Source of the DNA: Acidimicrobiaceae bacterium
Lineage (GTDB): Bacteria > Actinomycetota > Acidimicrobiia > Acidimicrobiales > Ilumatobacteraceae
Assembly (NCBI GenBank): GCA_012269985.1
Contig: JAAXJF010000031.1
Span: 16,616 to 52,427, forward strand
Length of the DNA: 35,812 nucleotides
Direction: 5' to 3'
The notes beneath the pieces are model-generated. The model was given only the letters and a program-made list of their open reading frames with translations, was not told the origin of the DNA and did not search any database. Shown one piece after another: positions 16,644-23,902 of the stretch. Every line of letters starts with the position of its first letter. Positions within the stretch are counted from its first letter, which is position 1. Both the position numbers and the translations under genes were made by a program.

Positions 16644-17513
16644 TTAGCCGTTGAGTTCTGCGATTGCGGCGGCGGTCGCAAGGACCCGTCGAGCATTGTC
16701 GACGTGAAGGTTTTCGATCATTCGACCATCGACAGTGATCACTCCACGCCCTTCGCTTACCGCTTCATCAAACGCTTCGATCACTCGCTGTGAGTAGTCG
16801 ATGTCAGCCTCAGACGGGGCCCACACATCATTTGCCGGTTCAACTTGGGTCGGGTGAATGAGGGTTTTACCATCGAAGCCAAATGCCCGACCTTGCTGTG
16901 CTTCAGCTAGGAACCCTTCCGGATTTTTCACGTCGTTGTAGACGCCGTCGAGAATGACCTTGTCGGCTTCTCGAGCTCCGAGAAGCGCCCTTGCGAGGTG
17001 GGGAATCAACGGGCCCCGGTCAGCGTGCTGTTCGGCGCGCAGCTCTTTGATGAGGTCGTTTGTTCCCATGACGAGCACATTGACCCGAGGGTGAGCTGCA
17101 ATCGATCGAATATCAAAGATCGCTGTCGGGGTTTCGACCATCGCCCAGATCGTCATGTCGTCGGGTGCGCCGGCTGCTCCGAGTTGGGCATCGACTTCGT
17201 TGAGGTGATCGGTGGATGTCACCTTCGGAATGACGACGGCAGCAGCCGATGACCCGGCAGCTGCTGCAATGTCGGCTGCTCCCCACGGCGTGTCAAGACC
17301 GTTGCAGCGAATCGTCAGCTCTCGGCGGCCATAGTCACCTGAAGTGGCGGCAGCAACTGCATTTTCACGGGCTGCCTCCTTTGCATCAGGGGCGACGGCG
17401 TCTTCGAGATCGAAGATGATGGCGTCGGCTGCAATGGTCTTTGCCTTTTCGAGCGCTCGCTCGTTTGCTGCAGGCATGTAGAGAACCGATCGGCGTGGCC
17501 GTAATGACGACAT
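16644..17513 (-). CDS. CitE-like CoA ester lyase (HpcH/HpaI aldolase family)
   Basis: A 289-residue TIM-barrel protein of the citrate lyase beta / malyl-CoA lyase family. Motifs are RRSVLYMPAANERALEKA at the N-terminus, AIIFDLEDAVAPDAKEAARE (19 to 50s), LTIRCNGLDTPWG (substrate Arg), VVIPKV, WAMVETPTAIFD (metal-binding Glu) and VLVMGTNDLIKEL (metal-binding Asp region), then GKTLIHPTQVEPAN, the CoA-site end. Relatives split or hydrolyse malyl-, citramalyl- or citryl-CoA. It begins 1 nt after the stop of the Mcl-type lyase and was probably translated from the same transcript. In Rhodobacter a CitE relative (Mcl2) acts as malyl-CoA thioesterase beside Mcl1, so a malate-forming hydrolase is a good alternative to a lyase. 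Confidence 0.87.
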   Translation of the reverse strand: MSSLRPRRSVLYMPAANERALEKAKTIAADAIIFDLEDAVAPDAKEAARENAVAAATSGDYGRRELTIRCNGLDTPWGAADIAAAAGSSAAAVVIPKVTSTDHLNEVDAQLGAAGAPDDMTIWAMVETPTAIFDIRSIAAHPRVNVLVMGTNDLIKELRAEQHADRGPLIPHLARALLGAREADKVILDGVYNDVKNPEGFLAEAQQGRAFGFDGKTLIHPTQVEPANDVWAPSEADIDYSQRVIEAFDEAVSEGRGVITVDGRMIENLHVDNARRVLATAAAIAELNG

Positions 17514-17514
17514 G

Positions 17515-18570
17515 TCAAGATCCCATCTCGTAAAGGGCGGCTAATTCAGGGTCGCTTGCTGCGAGTTGCTCGGCAAGGCGAACGACGACCTGGCATTGCT
17601 TGACCGATGCGTCATCTTCCATCTTGCCGTCGAGCATGATGGCGCCGGTGCCGTCCCCCATTGCGTCGATCACGCGTCGGGCGTGAGCCACTTGTTCAGC
17701 CGATGGCGAGAACACTTCTTTTGCGACGGCGATCTGGTCAGGGTGCAGGCTCCATGCCCCAACACATCCAAGCAAATAGGCATTGCGGAACTGGTCCGCG
17801 CACGCCGTGGTGTCACGAATATCACCGAATGGTCCGTAATACGGCAAGATGCCAGCCATCACACATGCGTCGACCATACGGGCGATCGTGTAGTGCCAAA
17901 GGTCCTGCTGGAATGTTGCTCGGTCAGCATCTGGGCTGTCAGGGTCAGGATCAGACCGCACGAGGTAATCGGGGTGTCCTCCACCAACTCGAGTGGTCTT
18001 CATGCGGCGGTTCGCAGCGAGATCGGCCGGGCCGAGTGAGAGTCCTTGCATGCGTGGTGAGGCCAGACAGATTTCCTCCACATTTGCCACACCGCGAGCG
18101 GTCTCCAGAATTGCGTGCAGCAGGATGGGCCGGGTGAGTCCAGCTTCGGCCTCCAACTGCGCAATCAGGCGATCGGCATAATGGATGTCTTCGGCGCCTT
18201 CAACCTTGGGGAGAATGATGACGTCGACCGCATGCCCTGCTTCGATAACGGCGGCACGGATGTCAGCGAGACACCATGGCGAATCAAGACTGTTCACCCG
18301 AGTCCATAATTGCGTCGAACCGAAATCAACATTCTGAGCGACATCGACGAGCCCGGCACGGGCTGCATCTTTTTCTGCCATCGGCACGCCGTCTTCCAGG
18401 TTGGCGACAAGCACATCGACCTTGCCGACGAGCGACGGAACTTTGCTGCGCATCTTCTCGTTATTTGGCGGGAAGAAATGAAGCATTCGGCTAGGCCGAA
18501 ACGGAATCTCGCGAACGGGTTCAGGGGCGCCGACGGCGAGCGGGCGGAAGAAGTCTTTAGGTGAACGCAC
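17515..18570 (-). CDS. mcl: malyl-CoA/beta-methylmalyl-CoA lyase, Chloroflexus type
   Basis: A 351-residue protein resembling, from memory, the Chloroflexus aurantiacus Mcl over its full length: FFRPLAVGAPEPVREIPFRPSRMLHFFPP at the N-terminus, VLVANLEDGVPMAEKDAARAG, LDVIILPKVEG-like VDVIILPKVEGAEDIHYAD, LLHAILETARGVANVEEI, GLSLGPADLAANRRMKTTRVGGGHP, QQDLWHYTIARMVDACV, YYGPFGDI, FRNAYLLGCVGAWSLHPDQI and MLDGKMEDDASVKQ. The enzyme interconverts acetyl-CoA plus glyoxylate with malyl-CoA, and propionyl-CoA plus glyoxylate with methylmalyl-CoA, and can cleave citramalyl-CoA. The other genes of the 3-hydroxypropionate bicycle are not in the window, so the pathway is open. The GTG start is 6 nt after TAGCGT. 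Confidence 0.9.
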   Translation of the reverse strand: MRSPKDFFRPLAVGAPEPVREIPFRPSRMLHFFPPNNEKMRSKVPSLVGKVDVLVANLEDGVPMAEKDAARAGLVDVAQNVDFGSTQLWTRVNSLDSPWCLADIRAAVIEAGHAVDVIILPKVEGAEDIHYADRLIAQLEAEAGLTRPILLHAILETARGVANVEEICLASPRMQGLSLGPADLAANRRMKTTRVGGGHPDYLVRSDPDPDSPDADRATFQQDLWHYTIARMVDACVMAGILPYYGPFGDIRDTTACADQFRNAYLLGCVGAWSLHPDQIAVAKEVFSPSAEQVAHARRVIDAMGDGTGAIMLDGKMEDDASVKQCQVVVRLAEQLAASDPELAALYEMGS

Positions 18571-18576
18571 ACCCAG

Positions 18577-18582
18577 ACGCTA
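18577..18582 (-). promoter_or_regulatory. -10 element of mcl containing the thioesterase stop codon
   Basis: TAGCGT on the minus strand, followed by 6 nt (CTGGGT) and the GTG at 18570. Its first three bases are the TAG stop codon of the upstream thioesterase gene. Confidence 0.5.
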
Positions 18583-19020
18583 CGTGCCAGGCGCCTCGTT
18601 TGAGAAACCGCGCAGCCAGGCAGGTAGCCGTGTGGGTCGTCCTTCAGGCGTGACTGCGCCGTGAACGGTGATGCCCGTCGAGTGGACGACCTCATCGACG
18701 GTGAGCAGGTACACCATCTGGAAGGTGGCCCGAGTGATCGGCCCCATTGCCACGTGCACGTCAACCACATCGTCAAACTTCAACGGCTGACGGTATTGCA
18801 CCCCTGCTTCCAGCACCGCCATGTCAACGCCCTCCGCCCGAATCTCGTGATAGGGGTGGCCGATATGGCGGAGATATTCCACCCGGGCTTCCTCGAGGTA
18901 GGGGAGGTATCTGCTGTGGTGAACGATGCCCATTGCATCGGTTTCAGCAAATCGAACGCGAATGCGATGCGAGAAGTCATATGCCGAACGGTCGGTAGGT
19001 GGTTCGATAGACATTCTCAC
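18580..19020 (-). CDS. hotdog-fold acyl-CoA thioesterase (YbgC/4HBT family)
   Basis: A 146-residue single hotdog domain. The signature VRFAETDAMGIVHHSRYLPYLEEARVEYLR (about 22-51) carries the catalytic Asp27 in the ETDAMG turn. GVDMAVLEAGVQYRQPLKFDDVVDVHV and GPITRATFQMVYLLT complete the fold. Such enzymes hydrolyse acyl-CoA thioesters in the cytoplasm. It precedes mcl and the CitE-like gene on the same strand and could hydrolyse a CoA ester of that pathway, although short 4HBT enzymes are promiscuous and the substrate is not readable. The start is ambiguous: GTG 19020 has TACGGT 8 nt upstream (leaderless), while ATG 19014 has AAAGG about 8 nt upstream. Confidence 0.85.
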   Translation of the reverse strand: MRMSIEPPTDRSAYDFSHRIRVRFAETDAMGIVHHSRYLPYLEEARVEYLRHIGHPYHEIRAEGVDMAVLEAGVQYRQPLKFDDVVDVHVAMGPITRATFQMVYLLTVDEVVHSTGITVHGAVTPEGRPTRLPAWLRGFSNEAPGT

Positions 19021-19028
19021 AACCTTTG

Positions 19029-19038
19029 ACCGTATCGT
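19029..19038. promoter_or_regulatory. overlapping divergent -10 elements, thioesterase and ybaK
   Basis: ACCGTATCGT contains TACGGT on the minus strand (19034-19029), 8 nt from the thioesterase GTG. It also contains TATCGT on the plus strand (19033-19038), with an expected start near 19045 ahead of GAGGAG and the ybaK-like ATG. The two hexamers share two bases. Confidence 0.4.
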
Positions 19039-19061
19039 GCTGGTGTGAGGAGTCGTGGACT

Positions 19062-19529
19062 ATGACGCCGGCGGTGAAGCTGATGACGAGCACCTCAATG
19101 GCGTTTCGGCTCTGCGAATATGACCACGACCCGGCAAATTCCAATTTCGGTCTCGAGGCGGCAGACCTGCTCGGACTCGACTCAGATCAGGTGTTCAAGA
19201 CTCTTATCGTGCTTGTGGGTGAAGAAGAAATGTGCGCAGTCGTTCCGGTCAGCGGTCAGCTCTCGCTGAAACTCTTTGCGCAGGCAGTTGGTGCAAAGCG
19301 CGCAGAAATGTGCCCCCCTAATCGGGCTGAGCGATCGACCGGGTACCTGGTTGGAGGAATCTCGCCAATTGCGCAGCGCCGACGCCTGAGAACAGTCATC
19401 GATGAAACTGCGCAGTTGTATGACGAGATCTACGTGAGTGGTGGCCGGCGAGGTCTCGATGTTGCGGTCGACCCCAACGATCTTGCATTCCTCACCGATG
19501 CCACGTTCGCCGATATCGCCAGCGGTTAG
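19062..19529 (+). CDS. ybaK: YbaK/EbsC-type aminoacyl-tRNA deacylase
   Basis: A 155-residue protein of the YbaK/ProX editing fold. Family members hydrolyse mischarged Cys-tRNA(Pro) and related tRNAs in trans. Recognisable parts are GLEAADLLGLDSDQVFKTLIV (the YbaK signature with the conserved Lys in VFKTL), CAVVPVSGQLSLKLFAQAVGAKRAEM, GYLVGGISPIAQRRRLRTVID (the GGxSPxG-like loop; here GGISPIA) and VSGGRRGLDVAVDPNDL. The start at 19062 is favoured by GAGGAG upstream. A TTG at 19026 would extend it by 12 residues that do not resemble the family. It diverges from the thioesterase and converges with the M48 protease gene, 12 nt apart. Confidence 0.87.
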   Translation: MTPAVKLMTSTSMAFRLCEYDHDPANSNFGLEAADLLGLDSDQVFKTLIVLVGEEEMCAVVPVSGQLSLKLFAQAVGAKRAEMCPPNRAERSTGYLVGGISPIAQRRRLRTVIDETAQLYDEIYVSGGRRGLDVAVDPNDLAFLTDATFADIASG

Positions 19530-19541
19530 CAGCAGACGCGA

Positions 19542-20462
19542 TCAGATGCCCGACGGATGACGGAGGGTGGCCTCAATCCGCGCCACTCGGGTGCGGGCCG
19601 GTGGGTGGGAGGCATTGAGTCGTTGACGCCACCCGATGCTGCGCTGACCTCCTCCGTGAGCGATGACGGTGTTGAGCGCACTTGCGAGTTCGCGGCCATA
19701 GCCGAGTCGAACGCTTCGTTGATCGGCGTCGAACTCTGATCGATGTCCGACAAGATTGCCGACGGCATCGCTGGCGTAGAGCACGATCAGGAAGACCCAT
19801 GACACCGTAGTGAGGATTGCCGAGACGACCCTGCCAAGAGCGGTGAGTGCAGAGGAATGGGCGACAAAGGTGTCAGTTGCGGCTCTCGCCACGTTCTTCA
19901 CGGCAAACCCCACACGGGCAAGAGCAATGATCGGCAGCGAAAACCAGTGGATCAAGGTGAGCGAGACCGTGTGCAAGCCGAGGTGGTGCGAGAGTTCGTG
20001 AGCGAACACACCGGCGAGTTCACGGGGCCCAAGGTGTTGCAGAGAGAATGAGGTTGTCACCACGAGATGCCCCCCACAGGCAAACGCATTGAGTTCGTCA
20101 GCATCAATAACCCGCAGCACGAATTTGTCAGGATTAATTCCTGCTGCCGTTGCAACCTCTTGCCAGACGGGTTGAGCGACCGAACTTTCTTCAATGGTCA
20201 ACGCCCGAGCGCCGAGAGCAGGAGTGAGGAGAAGTGTTTGAGCGAATCGGACAAAGAGCACACCGGCACCCGCCATCCAGACGATCGGTAGCAACCAAAA
20301 CGTGACCGAAATACCGAACAAGTTGAGCACTGGGTTGAAGGGAATCCAGATAAGCCGCAGTGAAATCAGTGAAAACGGCAACAGCACCAGTAGCGGGGTG
20401 AGCGCCGCGAGTGAAGAAAAGTTGGCGGCGCGGCGAGGGGATCGAGGTGGTGGTGACTCCAC
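19542..20462 (-). CDS. M48-family zinc metalloprotease, membrane-bound
   Basis: About 306 residues. Two hydrophobic segments near the N-terminus (LAALTPLLVLLPFSLISLRL and FWLLPIVWMAGAGVLFV) are followed by the zinc motif HELSHHLG in GVFAHELSHHLGLHT. Further membrane-like helices follow, then EFDADQRSVRLGYG, which supplies the third ligand Glu in an ExxxD motif. Members such as HtpX and Oma1-like proteins degrade or process membrane proteins. The open frame extends to 20540, but I choose the GTG at 20462: TAACCT (20475-20470) lies exactly 7 nt upstream, and the longer form would run into the divergent esterase promoter region. The C-terminus is ordinary. Confidence 0.82.
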   Translation of the reverse strand: MESPPPRSPRRAANFSSLAALTPLLVLLPFSLISLRLIWIPFNPVLNLFGISVTFWLLPIVWMAGAGVLFVRFAQTLLLTPALGARALTIEESSVAQPVWQEVATAAGINPDKFVLRVIDADELNAFACGGHLVVTTSFSLQHLGPRELAGVFAHELSHHLGLHTVSLTLIHWFSLPIIALARVGFAVKNVARAATDTFVAHSSALTALGRVVSAILTTVSWVFLIVLYASDAVGNLVGHRSEFDADQRSVRLGYGRELASALNTVIAHGGGQRSIGWRQRLNASHPPARTRVARIEATLRHPSGI

Positions 20463-20469
20463 ATATGAA

Positions 20470-20475
20470 AGGTTA
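20470..20475 (-). promoter_or_regulatory. -10 element of leaderless M48 protease gene
   Basis: TAACCT on the minus strand, followed by 7 nt (TTCATAT) and GTG 20462. A TTGACA on the plus strand at 20481-20486 may belong to the divergent esterase gene. Confidence 0.5.
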
Positions 20476-20526
20476 CGGAGTTGACAGTGCGGTTTGTCTA
20501 TGCGATCTCTCAGGCAGAATGGAGAG

Positions 20527-21300
20527 ATGGCTGACCACACTTCGTCGACTCCATCGATTATTCCGGGCGCAGAACCACTGTCTCATGTTGCTGGTTCGAC
20601 GACCGGCGTGCTCGTATTGCACGGCTTCACGGGTAATCCGTCTTCGGTACGAATTCTTGCGGAAGCGGCAATTGCCGAGGGCTACGACGTTGAAATGCCC
20701 CGTTTGCCAGGCCACGGCACAACGGTTGATGACATGATGACAACAGGTTGGGATGACTGGTTTGGCACCGCTCTCCAGGCGTTTGACGCCCTTGCCGACC
20801 GATGTGAGCGAGTGGTTGTCGCCGGACTCTCAATGGGCGGTCTTCTCACGCTCTCTGTAGGAGGTGCACGCTCGGCCGCTGGCTTTATCTGTGTCAACCC
20901 GGTCGCACGAATGAGATCACCTGAAGAGGTCGAGATGGTTGAAGAACTCATCGCGGACGGCATGGAGATTCTTCCCGGAGTTGGCTCAGACATTGCTGAT
21001 CCAGAATCGTTTGAAACCGCCTACGAAGGCACCCCACTGGTGCCTCTTCGGTCAATGTTCTTTGAGGGTGTTCAACCTCGATGGGAACAGTGGGGAGATC
21101 TCGAGGTGCCGTTACTTCTCTTCACCTCAGAACAAGACCATGTTGTTGACCCTGCTGACAGTTCGCATCTCGCGGCGACATACGGCGGAAGTGTTGACCA
21201 TGTGTGGTTGAAGAAGTCGTATCACGTTGCAACACAGGACTACGACAAAGCGTTGATCGTTGAGAAGTCGCTCGCGTTCATTTCAGAACTCGCACACTGA
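20527..21300 (+). CDS. alpha/beta-hydrolase, carboxylesterase/monoacylglycerol lipase-like
   Basis: A 257-residue serine hydrolase. LVLHGFTGNPSSVR (29-42) carries the oxyanion-hole HGFTG. The nucleophile elbow is GLSMGG with Ser102. The acid is Asp204 in SEQDHVVDP and the base His233 in KKSYHVATQDYDK. This triad and the about 250-residue size are like Est30-type carboxylesterases and bacterial monoacylglycerol lipases; the natural ester is unknown. No signal peptide is visible, so it is probably cytoplasmic. The ATG at 20527 is preceded by GGAGAG; the open frame extends upstream to 20494, but those residues lack family character. lgt starts 16 nt downstream, but the two are functionally unlinked as far as I can see. 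Confidence 0.88.
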   Translation: MADHTSSTPSIIPGAEPLSHVAGSTTGVLVLHGFTGNPSSVRILAEAAIAEGYDVEMPRLPGHGTTVDDMMTTGWDDWFGTALQAFDALADRCERVVVAGLSMGGLLTLSVGGARSAAGFICVNPVARMRSPEEVEMVEELIADGMEILPGVGSDIADPESFETAYEGTPLVPLRSMFFEGVQPRWEQWGDLEVPLLLFTSEQDHVVDPADSSHLAATYGGSVDHVWLKKSYHVATQDYDKALIVEKSLAFISELAH

Positions 21301-21316
21301 TCGTTGAGCCACCGGT

Positions 21317-22153
21317 ATGTTCGCATCGATTCCCTCACCGTCTTGGTCAAGTCTGTCGATAGGGCCTATCGAGTTGCGGGTGTACGGGTTTCTCATTGCG
21401 GTCGGCGTGGTTCTCGCAGTACGGCGACTTGGTAGTGGACTTGAGCGATTCAAGACGGGTGGATCAGAAGCAGCAGCGTCGATCGGTATATGGGGCGTTG
21501 GAGCGGGTCTCGTCGGCGCCCGCTTGTATCACGTCGTTACTGAATGGGACCGTTTCTCGGGAAATCTCAGCGAGATCCCGAAGGTCTGGCATGGAGGTCT
21601 TGGAGTTCCTGGAGGGGTTCTCCTCGGAACGATCGTTGGCGTCTTGCGGGCACGATCCTTTGGAATTTCGACAGCGGAGACCTTGCATGCTGCGGCGCCG
21701 GCAATTCCGCTCGCTCAAGCTGTTGGGCGATGGGGCAACTGGTTCAACCAAGAATTGTTTGGCCGCCCCACGACTCTGCCGTGGGCATTGCGCATCGATG
21801 ATGACCATCTGCCAGCGGCATACGAATCAGGTACGACCTTCCACCCGACATTTCTGTACGAGAGCATGTGGACCCTGGGCCTCAGTCTGTGGTTGGTTCG
21901 GTTGAGTGGGTCACCACGGTTTGCGGGTTCACGACTCTTTGCGCTGTACGTCAGCGGCTACGGACTCGGCAGGCTGTGGATTGAAGGTCTCCGCATCGAT
22001 GACGCCTCGGTTATCGGGGGTCTTCGATGGAATCAGTGGGTTGCAATCGCCGCGATTGTGGGTGGGCTGATCTATCTTGCAGTGACATCGTCATCTGGCG
22101 ACTCCGCCGAAGAAGTCGATGTGCAGCAGGCCGCCATCAACGGTGACCGGTAG
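21317..22153 (+). CDS. lgt: prolipoprotein diacylglyceryl transferase
   Basis: Lgt transfers diacylglycerol from phosphatidylglycerol to the lipobox cysteine of prolipoproteins at the membrane. At 278 residues it has about seven membrane segments. The diagnostic signature is GRWGNWFNQELFGRPT, and HGGLGVPGGVLLG (His-Gly motif) lies earlier; both are conserved in all Lgt. LYVSGYGLGRLWIEGLRID near the C-terminus is also typical (the conserved Arg pair). The lipoprotein gene at 5.9 kb is a plausible local substrate. No Shine-Dalgarno is visible at the ATG. Its TAG stop codon forms the first three bases of the -10 element for gatC. Confidence 0.94.
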   Translation: MFASIPSPSWSSLSIGPIELRVYGFLIAVGVVLAVRRLGSGLERFKTGGSEAAASIGIWGVGAGLVGARLYHVVTEWDRFSGNLSEIPKVWHGGLGVPGGVLLGTIVGVLRARSFGISTAETLHAAAPAIPLAQAVGRWGNWFNQELFGRPTTLPWALRIDDDHLPAAYESGTTFHPTFLYESMWTLGLSLWLVRLSGSPRFAGSRLFALYVSGYGLGRLWIEGLRIDDASVIGGLRWNQWVAIAAIVGGLIYLAVTSSSGDSAEEVDVQQAAINGDR

Positions 22154-22156
22154 CCT
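22151..22156 (+). promoter_or_regulatory. -10 element of gatC containing the lgt stop codon
   Basis: TAGCCT followed by 7 nt and GTG 22164, identical hexamer and spacing to clpP. The TAG is the lgt stop codon. Confidence 0.55.
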
Positions 22157-22163
22157 CAAGAGG

Positions 22164-22466
22164 GTGTCAGAACAGATAGATCGTGGTGCTGTTGAGCGGG
22201 TCGCAAAGTTGGCGCGGCTCGAATTGAGTGACGCAGAACTCGATGAGGCAACGACCCGTCTTGCGGGAATGATGGCGCACTTTGCCGATATCGATGCGCT
22301 TGACCTCGACGATGTCGAGCCAATGACCCAGCCGTACGAATTGGTCAATGTGTTGCGCGATGACGTTCCGCTCGAGACTCTTGACCACAACGAAGTACTC
22401 GCTGCCGCTCCAGATGCCTCCGACGGCCGATTCGGTGTGCCGCCAATCTTGGGGCTCGACCTGTGA
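22164..22466 (+). CDS. gatC: Asp/Glu-tRNA amidotransferase subunit C
   Basis: GatC stabilises the GatA-GatB amidotransferase that converts Glu-tRNA(Gln) (or Asp-tRNA(Asn)) to the amide form. The GTG at 22164 yields exactly 100 residues with the standard start VSEQIDRGAVERVAKLARLELSDAELD. The conserved end is PYELVNVLRDDVP and FGVPPILGLDL. An upstream in-frame ATG at 22119 would lie inside lgt and is unlikely. The stop TGA overlaps the gatA GTG (GTGA), so gatC and gatA are coupled. Confidence 0.94.
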   Translation: MSEQIDRGAVERVAKLARLELSDAELDEATTRLAGMMAHFADIDALDLDDVEPMTQPYELVNVLRDDVPLETLDHNEVLAAAPDASDGRFGVPPILGLDL

Positions 22467-23902
22467 GCACGTTCCAAAGCGCGCGTTCGATTGCAGCCTC
22501 GGTCTCAACCGGAGAATCATCTGCGGTTGACGTCGTGTCACAGCACCTTGCGCGCATCGAAGAACGCGAAGAAGAGGTCCATGCGTTCAACCTGGTGCTT
22601 CATGATGAGGCGTTGCAATCAGCGGAACGCGTCGATGAACGAATTGCGGCAGGGGAGCAGGTAGGGCCACTTGCTGGGGTGCCGATCGCGCTAAAAGACA
22701 ACCTCTGCACCCGAGGAATTCCGACGACATGCTCGTCGAACATTCTTGACGGGTGGCGCCCTCCATACGACGCAACCGTGGTGTCTCGACTCGCCGACGC
22801 CGGTGCAGTGTTTGTGGGCAAAACCAACCTCGATGAATTTGCGATGGGCTCAAGCACCGAAAACTCGGCGTTCGGCCCTACACGAAACCCGCTCGACACG
22901 AGTCGTGTGCCGGGAGGCTCGTCGGGCGGATCGGCAGCTGCTGTTGCTGCAGGGTTCTCTGCGATGTCGCTCGGTTCAGACACCGGCGGCTCAATCCGTC
23001 AACCTGCGGCCCTTTGCGGGGTTGTTGGCGTCAAGCCCACCTACGGGGCTGTGAGTCGACTCGGGTTGATCGCATTTGCGTCCAGCCTTGACCAGATTGG
23101 GCCGTTCACCCATGACGTTGCAGACGCCGCGCTGCTCCTCGAATGCATGGCCGGGCACGACCCCGGTGATTCAACGTCGATACCGAAACCGTTCCCGTCG
23201 CTGTCTGAGTCACTCGACCGTGGCGTCGCTGGTCTTCGTATCGGTCGCATTGTTGATCTGCCAAGTGGCGCCGATGCTGATGTTGTCGCCTCGGTCGATC
23301 GTGCGTTTGAAGTGCTCGCAGATGCAGGGGCAGAGATCATCGACGTCACGATTCCTGCATTCACCTATGGCCTGACGGCGTACTACCTCATCGCTCCCGC
23401 CGAAGCATCATCGAATTTGGCTCGTTACGACGGCGTTCGATTCGGTTCTCGGGTTGAGGCTGCTGACACCAACTCGATGTACATGGCAACCCGCGGTGAG
23501 GGGTTCGGGCCAGAGGTGAAACGCCGAATCATGCTCGGCACCTACGCACTGTCGGCTGGCTACTACGACGCTTTTTACGGCAAAGCGCTGAAGGTTCGTC
23601 GATTGATGGCTCAAGACTTCGCTACGGCGTACGAGTCGGTCGATGCGTTGGTGACGCCAGCTTCGCCGAGCGTGGCATTCCCGTTCGGTTCTAAGACCTC
23701 TGACCCCCTAGCGATGTACCTCTGTGATTCTTACACGATTCCATCGAACCTCATTGGCCACCCGGCGATGAGCGTGCCATTCGGTGCAGGCGAGAACGAC
23801 CTTCCGGTCGGTGTTCAAGTGCTTGCTCCGGCCATGGGCGAACCGACAATGTTTGCCGTCGCCGCAGAACTCGAACGCTCGGCAGGGGGTAACCATGTCT
23901 GA
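22463..23902 (+). CDS. gatA: Glu-tRNA amidotransferase subunit A
   Basis: GatA is the amidase that releases ammonia from glutamine for tRNA amidation. At 479 residues it has the amidase-signature triad Lys78 (GVPIALKDNLC), cis-Ser153 (VPGGSSGGSAAAVAAG) and nucleophile Ser177 (SLGSDTGGSIRQPAA), spaced as in the known GatA structure. The C-terminal TPASPSVAFPFG and PAMSVPFG segments fit the family. It starts within the gatC stop and its own stop overlaps the gatB ATG by 8 nt, so gatCAB is one tightly coupled unit. Confidence 0.97.
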   Translation: MSTFQSARSIAASVSTGESSAVDVVSQHLARIEEREEEVHAFNLVLHDEALQSAERVDERIAAGEQVGPLAGVPIALKDNLCTRGIPTTCSSNILDGWRPPYDATVVSRLADAGAVFVGKTNLDEFAMGSSTENSAFGPTRNPLDTSRVPGGSSGGSAAAVAAGFSAMSLGSDTGGSIRQPAALCGVVGVKPTYGAVSRLGLIAFASSLDQIGPFTHDVADAALLLECMAGHDPGDSTSIPKPFPSLSESLDRGVAGLRIGRIVDLPSGADADVVASVDRAFEVLADAGAEIIDVTIPAFTYGLTAYYLIAPAEASSNLARYDGVRFGSRVEAADTNSMYMATRGEGFGPEVKRRIMLGTYALSAGYYDAFYGKALKVRRLMAQDFATAYESVDALVTPASPSVAFPFGSKTSDPLAMYLCDSYTIPSNLIGHPAMSVPFGAGENDLPVGVQVLAPAMGEPTMFAVAAELERSAGGNHV

